From assembly GCA_029204225.1 (NCBI GenBank), contig CM055106.1, positions 932,889 to 996,888 of the forward strand: a DNA stretch of 64,000 bases, in the 5' to 3' direction. The first letter of the stretch is position 1. Every line of letters starts with the position of its first letter. The notes under the pieces were generated by a model. That model ran no database searches. It was not told where the DNA came from and saw only the letters and a list, made by a program, of their open reading frames with translations. Of the stretch, positions 36,185 to 47,321 are shown piece by piece. The position numbers were made by a program, and so were the translations under genes. Source of the stretch: Diphasiastrum complanatum. Lineage: Eukaryota; Streptophyta; Lycopodiopsida; Lycopodiales; Lycopodiaceae.

Positions 36185-36292
36185 TTACAACGCCCTCAAG
36201 CTTAGGCACAAAGCTACGCCATGTTGTACAAATGTTTTGATCAACTCTTGCCGCAATCTATATACATCGTCGAAGTTGTATGGCTCAAGAGT
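36185..36292 (-). other. Possible orphan exon, unknown protein
   Basis: The minus strand reads EPYNFDDVYRLRQELIKT then FVQHGVALCLSLRAL followed by a stop. The composition is strongly protein-like, but the segment is only about 36 codons long and no partner exons were found. Confidence 0.2.
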
Positions 36293-36539
36293 GAACTGTC
36301 ATCACAAACTAGGTGAATGAGTAAATAACTAACAATCACACTAACAAATTAAAAATTTAAATCAATAGAACAACAAATGAACAAAATTTTATCTTTTCAA
36401 TATCTACATCGACTTGTAGATTGTACCACTCGAAAAGGAGCTTTGTATTGTACAAGACGAACCAAGCACAACTAAATGTTAGATTTCTTATGCTCAACCT
36501 TCAACGGATCGTTCAAGTAATGAGCATCCTGAAAAATGG

Positions 36540-37090
36540 AGACCGACTACATGTTTTTGGACCTTCACATTTTTTTCCCTTTTTAAAGATTCTTTTTGCC
36601 TTAACCATTTTTAGGCACCTTCATCTTTTTCGCACCTTAGCAAAAAATGCGACACACTGGCCAAGTGGCCAAAATGCCTTAGAAACCATTCTTAAGGCCC
36701 CTTGTCTTAAGGCCCCTTCGCAAAAAATGCGACAAAGTGTCCAGAATGCCTTAGAAACCATTTTAAGGCACCTTCGGCTTTTTTGGCTTTTTTGCAGCCT
36801 TAAAGTTAAGGCACCTTTTGTTTTTCACTACCTTTAGTCTAAAGCACCTTCGCCTTCTTCAATGCCTATTTTCGGCCTTTTCGCTGTCTTAAAACTAAGC
36901 CACCTTCTGTTTTTTGCTGCCTTTAGTCTGAAGCACCTTCACCTTCTTCACTGCCTGTAGTCTAAGGCACTTTTCAGCTTCTTTGCTTTTTTTTCTTTGT
37001 CGTTGTCTTAAATCTAAGGACGCCTTTGGTATTTACATACCTTTTAGGAGTTGCATACCTTCAGTCTAAAGGGCACCTTTGGGTTTTTCG
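36540..37090. repeat. Degenerate minisatellite of hairpin-forming units
   Basis: The phrase CCTTTAGTCTAAAGCACCTTC and variants recur at about 30-75-bp intervals, mixed with GCGACA and CTTAAGGC(C/A)CCTT phrases. The core CTTTAG-T-CTAAAG is self-complementary. The array lies just upstream of an LTR/leader-like region and the gag at 37702, so it may be an expanded LTR U3 array. Confidence 0.65.
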
Positions 37091-37229
37091 CGTTTTTGCT
37101 ACATTGGCAGACCGACGTCGCCAATTTATCAGCAACCCTAAAATAGCTAGACAACCAAATATCCCAAACGCAATTAGGGGTTACCAACTTGTACATATGC
37201 AAAGATTGGCGTAAATAGCATTAAAAGCT

Positions 37230-37557
37230 TGTAAGATATTTGTCTCTCGACACCTGTAAATATATACACTAGCTGAATCAAGCTATGTAAGTGTTAATTG
37301 AAATTCTCTTTCAATCAAAGTTATCTGTAGCCAGCATTATCACGCTCAGCAAGCTAAAGTTATTACTTCAAGCCATTGTACTCACTATTGATATTTATTA
37401 GAGTGCAATTTTTGTCTCACTACTGCGTCGTTCATTTGCACAATCTGTATGAATTCTTCTACTTGAATATTTCTACTGCTAAATGTTGTGTTTTCGTTCC
37501 TACATGCCTACGCTCTAAGTCTCAAGCTTCCGCTACTACTCATGCCCAGTTTATGAC
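37230..37557 (+). mobile_element. Probable LTR end and degenerate primer site of a copia element
   Basis: Directly upstream of a copia gag. A TATA-like GTAAATATATACACTA lies at about 37256. TTATGACA ends at about 37559, followed by TGGTATCGAAAC, which differs from the tRNA-Met site TGGTATCAGAGC at three positions. The LTR left edge is not defined. Confidence 0.45.
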
Positions 37558-37701
37558 ATGGTATCGAAACATGCATTTTAGTAATGTGCATTTCTACTAC
37601 AGATTATTAGTCTTGTTTCTATCAAGACGTCTTTCTAGCAAATGCGCAGCCAACAGTATTCCGGCCACCGTTGTTTCTACCAACGATCTCGTTCAACTAG
37701 A

Positions 37702-38322
37702 ATGGATCCATCATGTAGTTCATCTCTCATTGACAAACTCAATGGGGATAAGTACCATCTCTGGAAATTCAAGATGAAGGTTATACTTCTAGCCAAAGAA
37801 CTATGGGACATTGTTGATGGCCTAGAGCTCAAACCAGAAGGTGATGTAGCCATCATCACCAAGTGGAGACTAAGAGATGGCAAAGCATTTTCCATGATCA
37901 CCCTCAATATCAAGGACACTCAGATCAGCCACATATGTGCTGTTCAGATCGTTAAGAATGCATGGAACATTCTAGCAACTCTTTACAACATTAGAGACGT
38001 TACATCCAAGCTCCATCTAAGGAATAAATTCTTCAATCGCAGAATGTCTGAAGCAGATAGTGTTTTGAGTCACCTCAACACTTTCAAAAATCTTATGGAA
38101 CAGATGACTGCAATTGGCTTAGTCATAGAAGATTCTGATGCACTCATGACTCTATTATCGAGTCTACCTAAAGCCTACAAAAATTGGGTAATGACAATTT
38201 CTACCCAGGAGCACCTCACTCTATCAAGAGTAATTTTGTTACTCCCACAAGAGGAGATCAGAAGATCAGTATCCTCCTCAAGCTCAGGATCAGACCCTCA
38301 AGCTCTATATTCCAAAAATTAG
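37702..38322 (+). pseudogene. Copia gag (UBN2 type), truncated
   Basis: From the ATG at 37702 (MDPSCSS) about 206 codons are open: LNGDKYHLWKFKMKVILL, LWDIVDGLE, AFSMITLNI, WNILATLYN, FFNRRMSEADSVLSHLNTF, DALMTLLSSLPKAYKNW. This is the gag N-terminal domain of Ty1/copia and resembles the gag piece at the left edge of the window (MTLLSSL). It ends at a TAG (38320-38322). No zinc knuckle or pol of its own follows. The next copia gag starts only 215 bp further on. Confidence 0.85.
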
Positions 38323-38536
38323 AAGTTTAGATCCAAGAGATCTACAAAGTCAAGCTATATTGACAAGAAGAGCAACATGCAGTCTGGACCGAATTCAAGA
38401 TCTTCATCATTCCAATTTGTGTAAAAACTATTCTACAGATACTATAAGAGGACTGGCCACAAAATCATTTTCAGTATTAGATTTTCATACCAAAGCCACT
38501 GATAGTTTCACCTATCACTTAGGCTAATTCTTCCAC

Positions 38537-39245
38537 ATGGAATCCCAAGGGAAAGCCAGTCCTATCATGGACAAGCTTGATGGAGCCAATTACGATCTGT
38601 GGAAATCTAAGATGAGCACTGTACTAATGGCAAAAGAATTGTACGACGTTGTTACAGGTGCAGAAGGGAAATCCGAAGCGGATGACGCAACAATCGCCAA
38701 ATGGAAGTTGGAGGATGGATAGGCTTTCACGCTGATCATCCTCAACATCACGGATACCCAGATCGGCCATGTATCCGAGGATCAGACATCAAAAGAAGTC
38801 TGGGACATCTTGAGCACACTATACGAAGTGTGAGATATAGCTTTCAAGCTACATCTCAGGAAGAAATTTTACAGCTGTAGCAGATCTCGAAATCCATCAA
38901 ATGGATATCCAGACTGCTTTCCTCAATGGAACCATCGAAGAGGAAATCTATATGACATAGCCACAAGTATATGAACTCAGCTAGTCGCCAAAGGCTTTTC
39001 CCAGATTCCAGATCTGGATTATCCAGAATCCTTCAACCCAGTAGTCAAACATGCTTCGATCCACCTACTCCTCTCCTTTTAGCTGCAACAGATCTTAAAG
39101 TCCACCAGATGGATGTCCAAACCGCTTTTCTCAATGGAACCATCGAAGAGAAAATCTATATGACGTAGCCAGAGGGATACGAACTCAACGGAAAGCCTTG
39201 TATGCAGAATTCACAAGGCGCTCTACGGGCTAAAACAGTCACCTA
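38537..39245 (+). mobile_element. Miniature copia: gag fused to a duplicated RT fragment
   Basis: A second copia gag start (LDGANYDLWKSKMSTVLMAK, 38537-38722, then past a TAG: FTLIILNITDTQIGH, WDILSTLYEV) breaks at about 38875. It continues directly into RT: EIHQMDIQTAFLNGTIEE at about 38885-38955. It then restarts upstream in RT (VAKGFSQIPDLDYPESFNPV) and repeats KVHQMDVQTAFLNGTIEEK at about 39098-39168, ending ALYGLKQSPRAW in broken frames. Protease, integrase and the first part of RT are missing, and part of RT is present twice. Confidence 0.8.
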
Positions 39246-39279
39246 GAGCCTGGTTCTAGAAGATCAACGCATTTCTGTT

Positions 39280-39606
39280 TGTGGGGGAAAAGACCCCTTT
39301 TTCAAGTTATTTTTGACAAAAAATCATCGTCGTGCGCTATTACGCCGATGCGGAACTGCTTAAAACTGACGCGTAAATGGCCCATTATGGCCGGTTCCAC
39401 TTTTATTAAAACTTTGTTTATTTATTGATTTATGTTGGAATTAAATTTATTTAAGAGGCCTATGTCTCTAGTTCTCGGGTTTGTCGGGGCTAGGAGGTGC
39501 CAGTTCATCTTAAAAACCAGTTATATGACAAATTTATTCAGCGTAGGCCATTTTAGTGATTTAAAAGTAGTTTTGGGGCTCTGCCCTTAAGTTTGGGCCA
39601 AACTGC
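39280..39606 (+). repeat. Direct repeat L of an LTR-like pair
   Basis: 39280-39425 matches 40460-40605 (TGTGGGG, AAATCATCGTCGTG, CTATTACGCCGATG, GACGCGTAAATGGCCCATTATGGCC). 39519-39606 matches 40993-41081 (GTAGGCCA, TTTTGGGGCTCTGCCC). The middle parts differ. The TG start and direct orientation suggest an LTR. Confidence 0.7.
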
Positions 39607-40459
39607 TTAAGTTTGGGCCCAATAGCATTCGACTAGTTTGGATTATGCAATTGAAATTGCATCCAAATACGAAAATGCTCTGATTGATACTCATATCTCC
39701 ACATTTTATAATAACCACAACCAATCTAAAAATGATCAATTCCTAGTCGAGTCAAGCTTGGGACCAAATGTGAAATTAGGAGTGGATTATTTCCATTGTC
39801 AGAGACATCAAGTCCATTGTGTGATATCGAAAGGCCATAATTTGACTGAAGGGTTGGATGCTAACACTCGACTTGAAGATAATTGGGAATGGAAGCCAAG
39901 AGCGAAACAAAAGTCTTGACCTAGAAGTTCATCCCGCCTCAAAGGTTGGAAGAAAGTGACTAACCATAAATCTGACCAGTAGTATGATTACTACTTTACC
40001 CAGCCAGTAATTCCACAACGTGAGGTAACCAACATTCGTGTTGGTTTTACAAATTTAGCACCTAGCGCTTCTGAACTTCATATGATATGTGAAAATTTGA
40101 AACCCTATGATGACTTGCCCTATGATTTGTGACCGGATTCCATAGCCCAATGGATAGGGCACTGGAACTTTAGATGATGATTGAAATGGAACTAAGCTAC
40201 TAATTGTGATCTGATTGCATTACAGTATTATCTTGTATGCAGGACCTGAGATGTTGTTCTTCATGAAGATCTTATGCTGATTAGAACCCTTTTGGGTCGG
40301 CCTAGGATGCTATTGGCCGGTCCAGAAGGGTAATCTATTGCTGTATGGCTTTTGGGTCAGTCTAAGATGCTATTGGCTCATCCATTGGCCTTTGTGTAAC
40401 CAAAAATGCTGAGTTCGAAGAATGGGGACCATTCTTTACCTGTGAAGGTCACCACTATT
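39607..40459 (+). other. Unknown sequence between direct repeats
   Basis: A 94-codon frame (39638-39919, MDYAIEIASKYENALIDTHI... ending RAKQKS) continues past its stop as protein-like sequence (EVTNIRVGFTNLAPSASELHM) to about 40130. No domain is recognised. A pol III A-box-like TAGCCCAATGG lies at 40143-40153, without a clear B box. Flanking direct repeats make this the internal part of a possible non-autonomous LTR element. Confidence 0.4.
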
Positions 40460-41081
40460 TGTGGGGAAAAAGAACCCTTTTTCAAGTGATTTTTGATGGA
40501 AAATCATCGTCGTGAGCTATTACGCCGATGGAAACTGCTTAAAACTGACGCGTAAATGGCCCATTATGGCCAGTTGCACTTTTATTTATTTATTGATTTA
40601 CGCTGATCAAATTGGACCCAAGCATTTTTTAGATCGCCATTGCCTGTTCGTCGCATTCAATTTACCAAATCCACTCCTGAAACATGTCCCTTCATTGACA
40701 TTTTGAAAACAAAGCATCGTTCCTCCAAAGAACCTTGTCCTGGAAATCTACTACCATGAAAGAAGTCGTACATTGAATTCTTCTTTAGGTGTAGAAGACT
40801 ATCCAAACCATCTCCCAAAGGCATCATTGTGTTTTTTGCCTTGGAGACCATCCGACGTAACCTGGATAGGTAGATGCAACATGAATTGGAAGTATTTCAA
40901 GGGGTCAAAAAAAAAAAATCTCAAAACAAATATTTATTTATAAATAAATGATGTACCTCCTGTTTTGGACAAGAAGAATCAACTCATCCAAAAAGTTAGA
41001 TGACAACTTTACTCACCGTAGGCCACTTTAGTGATTTAAAAGCAGTTTTGGGGCTCTGCCCTTAAGTTTGGGCCCAACTGC
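40460..41081 (+). repeat. Direct repeat R of an LTR-like pair
   Basis: Partner of 39280-39606, with about 290 bp of extra sequence between the two matching blocks (40606-40992). The extra sequence includes an A-run and TTTATTTATAAATAAA, an AT palindrome at about 40929-40946. It could be an insertion in R or a deletion in L. Confidence 0.7.
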
Positions 41082-41229
41082 TAAAAGCCCTTATTGGTGC
41101 CCATTCATGAAGAGGTGCACCTTTTTGGGCCTCAGCCCTCCGTAGCATTAGAAGGGGACCGCCTCTACGTAACATTCATTCATCTTCTTGGAGAGAGAGA
41201 GAGAAAAAAGCTTCGGTCTTCTGCTGAAC

Positions 41230-43819
41230 TGAAGGTTAGTTAAATGAGAAATGGTTGATCCATCATATTCTTGACTCCATTCTAGATGTTGGCCGTGGGC
41301 TTTTATGGTGCAATGCCTGTCTAGTGTCTACCAAGACTTGTTGAAGAGAAACGTGACTCACATTATCATCATAAGTCAAGGCATGACTCACATGAATGAT
41401 TTCATCTTCAATCGGATCTGTTATAGATTCCGTTGATATCCAAGCTACATTCAGCACATTCAATGGAAAAGTGATCAGCGTATCCAAGGTTCGATCCAAT
41501 AATGAAATCTCACTCAAATCTAATTGATTATCTTGTTGACACACATATCCATCCGGCTGTACAGTCAATCGTTGCAAGAGCTTCATTCCAGTTGACAGTA
41601 TCGGTTTGAGAATCGTAATAAACTCCCAAATTTTTCTTTGGTTGGTCACAAGTATGATCCATTGTTGATGAATCATCATCCTCTTTTTGAACCACTGGTT
41701 TGATAGTCCAAGTTGCAGGATCAACCTTGACTGCACGTTCACGATTTTCAAAAGTGATTTTCCCAATACCCTAGTTATGAATTACTTGTGCAACTCGTAA
41801 CCATGGGCGTCCCAATAGGACTCGGTATACAATTGGTGCTTCTGGTAAGTCCATTACTACGAAAGTAATGACAAACTATACTCCGGCAATTCTGACAGGT
41901 ATATCTTTAATAATTCTTCACAGATGAACTGTCGTTTGATCAGCTAGCTTAATGGCAAAAGTCACAGGTTTTATCTTTGTAAGGCCTCATTTTGCACATA
42001 GCTTTGTAGAAATCAAGTTAACTCCCAAACTGCCATCTATCACAACTGTTTCATTAGGAAATTGTTAATGCGGTATCGGCAGAGTGATATTTTTTTGTTC
42101 ACTTTTTCAAGCTACTTCAACAGGGAGTACCTCATTAGATTCTTCAAATCCAATACAAAAAAGTGGCTCCTGATGAACTTCTGGTTCAACTTGAGTTAAC
42201 TTTTACGCTAATACTTCTTTTGCTTTTGGCACCAACTTCAGGAACTCTCCCAATGAAATATTGATCTTATTAGACTAAAAAATTCATGAGCAGTTTTGTT
42301 TACGGTGCTTCCGGTTCAGTCATCTTGAAGGGTTCTTCATGATATACAACTGAGCATTCATATTTGTATGTGAATTTTTTGGTGACTACAATGATGAAGA
42401 ACGAACATCGGCTGTTGCTCTAGCAACTTTAAGCTCTTCTTCTTCTTGCAGATGTTTAATCCACTAGCTCATATCCTCATATCTTCGTTTTTCTGCATGA
42501 AGATTTGGATAGACTCCAGATGTTGTTGGTATATCAGTTAATGGTATAGAATCAGCAAGTACTAGATCTGCTACCGGTTCTTTTTGCTTTTGTGCTCTGG
42601 TGACCACCATCAAGGGTACACTTGGTTTATTTAGAGCTATTGGTCTTTGTTTGATTGTTATCAAATTTACAGGAGCTGTAGCCGGTGGTGGCTTCCACTT
42701 GACAAGAATCAAATTCTCATATCGTGAAAAAGATTTCAAAATTCAACTAATCGATACTTCGCACAATGAAAGATTCTCAAAATCAAAATCAGACTGTATC
42801 AGATTTGATCAAAAATTTGACAGAGATTTTATCTACAAAATTAGAATCTAAAAATAGAACTGACGAAGGTTCCCTAGGCAAAGACTCACTTCGAAGGTTC
42901 AATAGTGTTATTTTTTATAAAAACTCTCTGATCAGGTTTTTCTAGCAATTTCTATGGAAATAACCTTCGTTGAACTCTCAGACTAGGAATCTGACACAAA
43001 TAAAGCTAGGGTAAAATCGGCGAAGGTTTCTGGCACACAAACACACAGTTTCTTTAGTTTGATGAGGGTAAAAATAAAGATTTTCTTTGATCTGGATAGA
43101 TGAATGTTTGCCAAACTCAAAAATAGTATTTTACTGTAAATAGAATGATCTGAAAACTTGGTGAAGGTTTTGACGAAGAATCAAGAGTAACACTGGTATT
43201 TTTACAAAAAAAGAGACTTTTTTTTGACAAAAATATGACAATATGACAACTAATCCTCTAAGAAATCTTCTATTTTTGGTATTATTCTTTGTTGACCTGG
43301 CAATAGATAGATCTGAATCACACCTATGCATAGTGAATCGAACGAAGGTCCTTTTCTGTATTTTTAGAGTTTTGGTGATTTTTTGGTGGCTTTTTATGGC
43401 TTTTCTGATGTTTCTAAAAATCTGCTGGGAAGGATTGTTCGCCCTTCAAACTGAAGGTCTTGTGATAAAAAAAAAACAGGTGCCCGCAACTCGAGGAACG
43501 TTTCCTGAAAGAGGACAAAAAGTTATCAGCTCTGATGACGATTTTTGTCTCCTTTTGACCAAAATCTGACAGATTTGACTGATTTTTATTGTTTTTTCTG
43601 ATATCTTAGATCCAAATGGATTTTAAGATTGGTGATTTGAATAGCTTTCCCTGTTCCACAATCAGATTAGATTTTAAACAAGCAAATCCACTCAAATCAA
43701 GCAAAATCACTCCCAAACTAACCCTAAATGCAGATTTAACACTATTCATGCCTCAACAAGATGTCTAATATAAGCTAACCATCCAACAAACATGTTGCAA
43801 ATTGAAAAGTTGGCGTAGC
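41230..43819 (-). mobile_element. Ty3/gypsy element (Athila/Tat-like), leader to protease
   Basis: Read from the primer site at 43837 downward: leader (43819 to about 42750), then a broken frame (PLMVVTRAQKQKEPVADLVLA at 42464-42739), then retropepsin. Retropepsin is seen as VVIDGSLGVNLISTKLCA (about 41992-42055, Asp-Gly catalytic region) and RVLLGRPWLRVAQVIHN (41777-41826), the ILLGRPWL signature of plant gypsy proteases. A downstream segment (41263-41766) is open but unassigned. RT, RNase H and integrase are absent: the element is cut near 41230, where unrelated LTR-like sequence begins. Many stops are present. Confidence 0.85.
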
Positions 43820-43837
43820 TCCCCGGCAACGGCGCCA
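43820..43837 (-). other. Primer binding site complementary to tRNA-Asp
   Basis: The minus strand reads TGGCGCCGTTGCCGGGGA, 18 nt matching the complement of the 3' end of plant tRNA-Asp including CCA. This primer is known from Athila-type plant Ty3/gypsy elements. Four bases separate it from the LTR edge at 43842. Confidence 0.92.
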
Positions 43838-43841
43838 AAAC

Positions 43842-44558
43842 TGTAGTGGGATTTTCTTTCCTTGCCTATCCTCAACCTAGCATCGAGGAGATGATGTTAG
43901 TTGACACGCGTAGATTCGTTCCCATGAGAGCGATAATATAGTTCAGATTTCAGCATGAATGTAAGATTCAATTTTAACTCTAACATCCCTTAACCCTAAG
44001 CATTTACACTACATCCACAGTGAAGATAGCTTACTCTTTCTCTCTCTCCCTTTCTCCCACATAAAAAGTATAAAAACATGCAATCCCAATAACAATCAAA
44101 TCCAACAATTAGCAAAACTCAATAAAAGCATGAGAGATGGAGGGAAAGTGATAGAGAGCAAGGACATTCATAGATCCATTTCACAAGAGAACCAATATGC
44201 TTTATTGAAATGAAGATATGCACATGTGTAGGAACTCAAGTTGGTCTCCTTTTATAGTAGAGAGGAGGACCCTGGCCTCTGAATCCTATTGGTCCATTTT
44301 TGCCTCCCTAATTATTCAAATTTAGAAAAGAGTGGGAACCATCCAAATTGGAAGGAAACCCAACTTTATTCACTAACTTGACATTTAGGCCCTGCGACAT
44401 TAAAAGTCCTGCAAAAAGGCCTAAAGTCCTTTTATTGACTTGTAACTAATCAAATAACTATGTGATCATCGAGTTGGACTTACACATGTAGGGTGACAAA
44501 TCTCTCTCACTTATTAACTAGGATTAGGGTTGCCTTGGGATCCACAAATCCTCCAACA
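43842..44558 (-). repeat. 5' LTR of the gypsy element, 717 bp (copy B)
   Basis: On the minus strand it starts TGTTGGAGGATTT at 44558 and ends AAATCCCACTACA at 43842, giving TG...CA with imperfect inverted ends (9 of 13). A minus-strand TATA box (plus CTTTTATA) lies at 44249-44256. A nearly identical truncated copy is at 23613-24251. The right edge abuts copia LTR sequence, showing insertion of the gypsy into a copia LTR. Confidence 0.9.
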
Positions 44559-45652
44559 CACACGCATCAAATATAGTAGCTTATTGTTATTGTATGAAAA
44601 ACAACATAATTTTATGTTTCGGTTTATGTTTGCTCAAGATCTATTAGAGTTTGCATCTCATTCTTAGTTTAGATGCTTATTTTTCTCCATTGGCAAGATT
44701 GGTCAGTTGCTTGATTTTCTAAGCCAAAGATCAATTGTAGATTTGGATCTTAATGGATCCCAAATCCTTCACATGGTATCAGAGCTTTTGTTTTAGGTTA
44801 TGAAGGAAGCAATCACATCTATCAATGATTTGGAGAAGATATCAATGCTAGAGCATGCTCAATTGGATTCTACACCAAAATCAAGTTTCTTGCATATGTA
44901 GATTGGATGTTTTGTAGATCAAACCCTATGTAGAGTTATAATCTTGATCAATTTCGATTTCTCACAATTAATGTTGGATTTGGCCAATTTCTAGATCATT
45001 GGAAAAGCCTAAGTGGTGGCTAATAGATTGCATATCAAGTTTTTGACATTTGCATGTAGATTTTGAGATAATCAATTTTTTGTGATTTTGTCAAACCCTA
45101 ATTTTAATTGGAAGTCTAGATAGTGAGGTTGCTAGACTCCATTTGACTGTGTTTCAATCTTAGGAAGTGGAAAGAGTCATTAGATTGAGGATAGATCATA
45201 GGTTGATCAAGATTTCATGATTATGTGTTGATTTGCTTGGTACAAGTGCTAGAAGAGAAATGAGAATTTCATATCTTTGTGACTACATTTGTTGTTGTTA
45301 AAAGGAGTGCTTTGTGCATTGAAACAGGTTGAAAGAGAGGATCAGGTCATTACTACATGGCTACATCAAGTGGAGTCATGTTGTAATCCAATGATAGGCT
45401 TACCTCAAGTAACAATTCATTGTGGAAAGTGAGGATGGAATCACTTCTTGAGATGAATGATGTTTTGGATATTGTTGTAGGTTTGGAGGAGAGACCAGCA
45501 ATACAATAAGATCGAGTGAGGTATGACAAGAGGGCCAAGAAGGCTCTACACATGATAAAGATGAATCTTGTCAATGAGCTTCTCAAGGAAGTTGGTAAGA
45601 GCACTTCATCAAATGATGTCTGGGATTCATTGAAAAAGCTTTATGAATCCAC
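44559..45652 (+). mobile_element. Copia fragment B: partial LTR, primer site, leader and broken gag
   Basis: Counterpart of 24252-25220. LTR R/U5 is 44559-44773, tRNA-Met primer site 44774-44785, then the leader, then gag from about 45358. It shares with copy A the gypsy LTR junction and the TAA at gag codon 10, and adds its own TAA near 45507. Gag runs further than in copy A (MRYDKRAKKALHMIKMNLVNELLKEVGKS, SLKKLYEST) and is cut at about 45652, joining gypsy integrase sequence. Confidence 0.88.
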
Positions 45653-45939
45653 GTATATTTCATGTATTAGCAGTAGAGAAAGCATGTCGCAAGGCATGGC
45701 ATGATTGCCGAGTACACAAAAAAGATCTGAAGGAAGGAGATCTAGCACTAATGTATAAAACGAAACTGATTAAAAGAAAATTGAAGTTTATAGGTGAAGG
45801 ACTGTATAAGGTGAAAGAAAGATTGAACTATGGAGCGGTTCTTTTAGAATACTTGGATGGAAAAAGATTCGACACTTCGGTGAATGGGAGCCAACTACGC
45901 AAATTTTGGCAGCCTATTAAGCGAGTTCAATTAGCTTGA
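45653..45939 (+). pseudogene. C-terminal end of a Ty3/gypsy integrase
   Basis: The open segment reads KACRKAWHDCRVHKKDLKEGDLAL, KLIKRKLKFIGEGLYKVKE, GAVLLEYLDGKRF, VNGSQLRKFWQPI and a stop at 45937-45939. This is the end of a gypsy integrase (the AWHD...DLKEGD and GPY/F-like module, here GEGLYKV). It directly follows a copia gag at 45652, so it is the product of a deletion or recombination between two element types in the same orientation. Confidence 0.8.
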
Positions 45940-46762
45940 TCCAACACCTTATCAGTTTTACTTTACTTTTTTTACAATTTTTTGTTATCACTATTTGAAT
46001 GATTTTTTTTTCTTTTGGGAAAAGACAGTTAAAAAAAAACAAACAAAATGATAAGCAAAAGTAAAAAAAAGTCATCAGATAGAAAAAAATTCAAGGAAAG
46101 TATTTTCTAAAGATAGTTTTTTATGAAAAATGACTTAGAAAATCACTTTTTGGGTCATATTTTGTAATAACAATCTTAGAAACCTTTCTCGAGTTTACAA
46201 ATCATACATCCACCTTAGATATCTTTATACTAAGTTGGCCGAAGATTCTTTTTTAGAGATACTACCTATTTTGTAGTTTGACAACTTACCATTTTGGGAA
46301 CCCTCGCCAAACATCTTACAACCTTTATGAACGTACGTTGACCTAACAGATGGATTCAAAATGCCCAAATTAGACTGAACATAGGTTCAGAACCTCAAAA
46401 TTTGCATTTATTACAATACCTAGGCAAAGGATGCTAGGCAAATGTTAAACCTTCGCCAGATCTTGAAAACCTGCACCAGATCAGTTCAGACCTTCAGAAA
46501 CCTTCATTGAGATTTTTGAAGATTATTTTCACAATACTGAACATGTCTGCAAATTTTTGTCCTGAACTGAGCAGCCAAACTAGTATGTTGTCTAATAGAC
46601 CCTCCAGATCAGCCTATAAAAGGGCTGAATTTGATTTCACTTCTCACTTGTGCTAGCGAAGCTCTTGCAAAATTTTCCAGCAACAATACCTTCTATAAAC
46701 TTCCTTCCAAGCTATTTGATACACTCTATACCTGTTCCACTCTCAATACTTGCATGACCAAG
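45940..46762. other. Non-coding, with a TATA box; possible gypsy 3' end and LTR
   Basis: A-rich sequence follows the integrase tail (46030-46090). TATAAAAG occurs at 46615-46622, followed by AGGGCTGAATT and a pyrimidine-rich stretch, like an LTR promoter. No second copy is present for confirmation. Confidence 0.35.
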
Positions 46763-47321
46763 ATGGACGTCATGATACTTCCTAGCACAAGCATGGTGGC
46801 TCAATGGATGAACCTTGTTGATCCTCTGCTCACCGCAATGGGGATCCATGAGCGTGTCTTTTCTGGAAGAATCAATATGGATTTTATCACCATGGCTTTT
46901 AGCACTTGGACCGAGGCCAAGTCCAAGCTTTATATCACCTACCAGACTGCTACCCACAAGGTTCACGTGACTACGCTGCCCTTGCATCCATAGGAATCAC
47001 TTTTGGAAAACAGCCCCCTCACCAAATCATAAGCATACCAAGAGCATCATCAAGGTCTTTATTGATACCAGTGATGAGATGTATTGGACCAATGACGACT
47101 ACTTGATTGAATCCATCCGAGAGCCTACCATCCGTGCCACCGCTCAGATTATGAATAACTTCTTGATGGTTGGCAACCTTAGGAAAGAGTGCATTTCATC
47201 CCAGATTCTGCACTACATTGTAGAATCCAACTACAAGATAGGATCCGGACCAATAGAGTCTTATGAACTGGTTCAAAATAATATTCGGAGAGTTGAAGAG
47301 AACTATCAAGAGCAATTCTAG
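46763..47321 (+). pseudogene. Unrecognised coding-like segment, frame-disrupted
   Basis: The likely start is ATG 46763 (MDVMILPSTSMVAQWMNLVDPLL...), about 140 bp after a TATA box. The reading changes frame near 46970 (YAALASIGITFG) and again near 47060 (SDEMYWTNDDYLIESIREPT, SQILHYIVESNYKIGSGP, ENYQEQF, stop at 47319-47321). The conserved look suggests a former protein of about 185 aa. The family is not recognised; gypsy-associated gag or an accessory ORF is a guess from its neighbours. Confidence 0.35.

Noticed and set aside
40143-40180. tRNA-Arg-like D-arm/A-box sequence
   Set aside because: No B box or acceptor pairing follows; a lone A-box match is common by chance.
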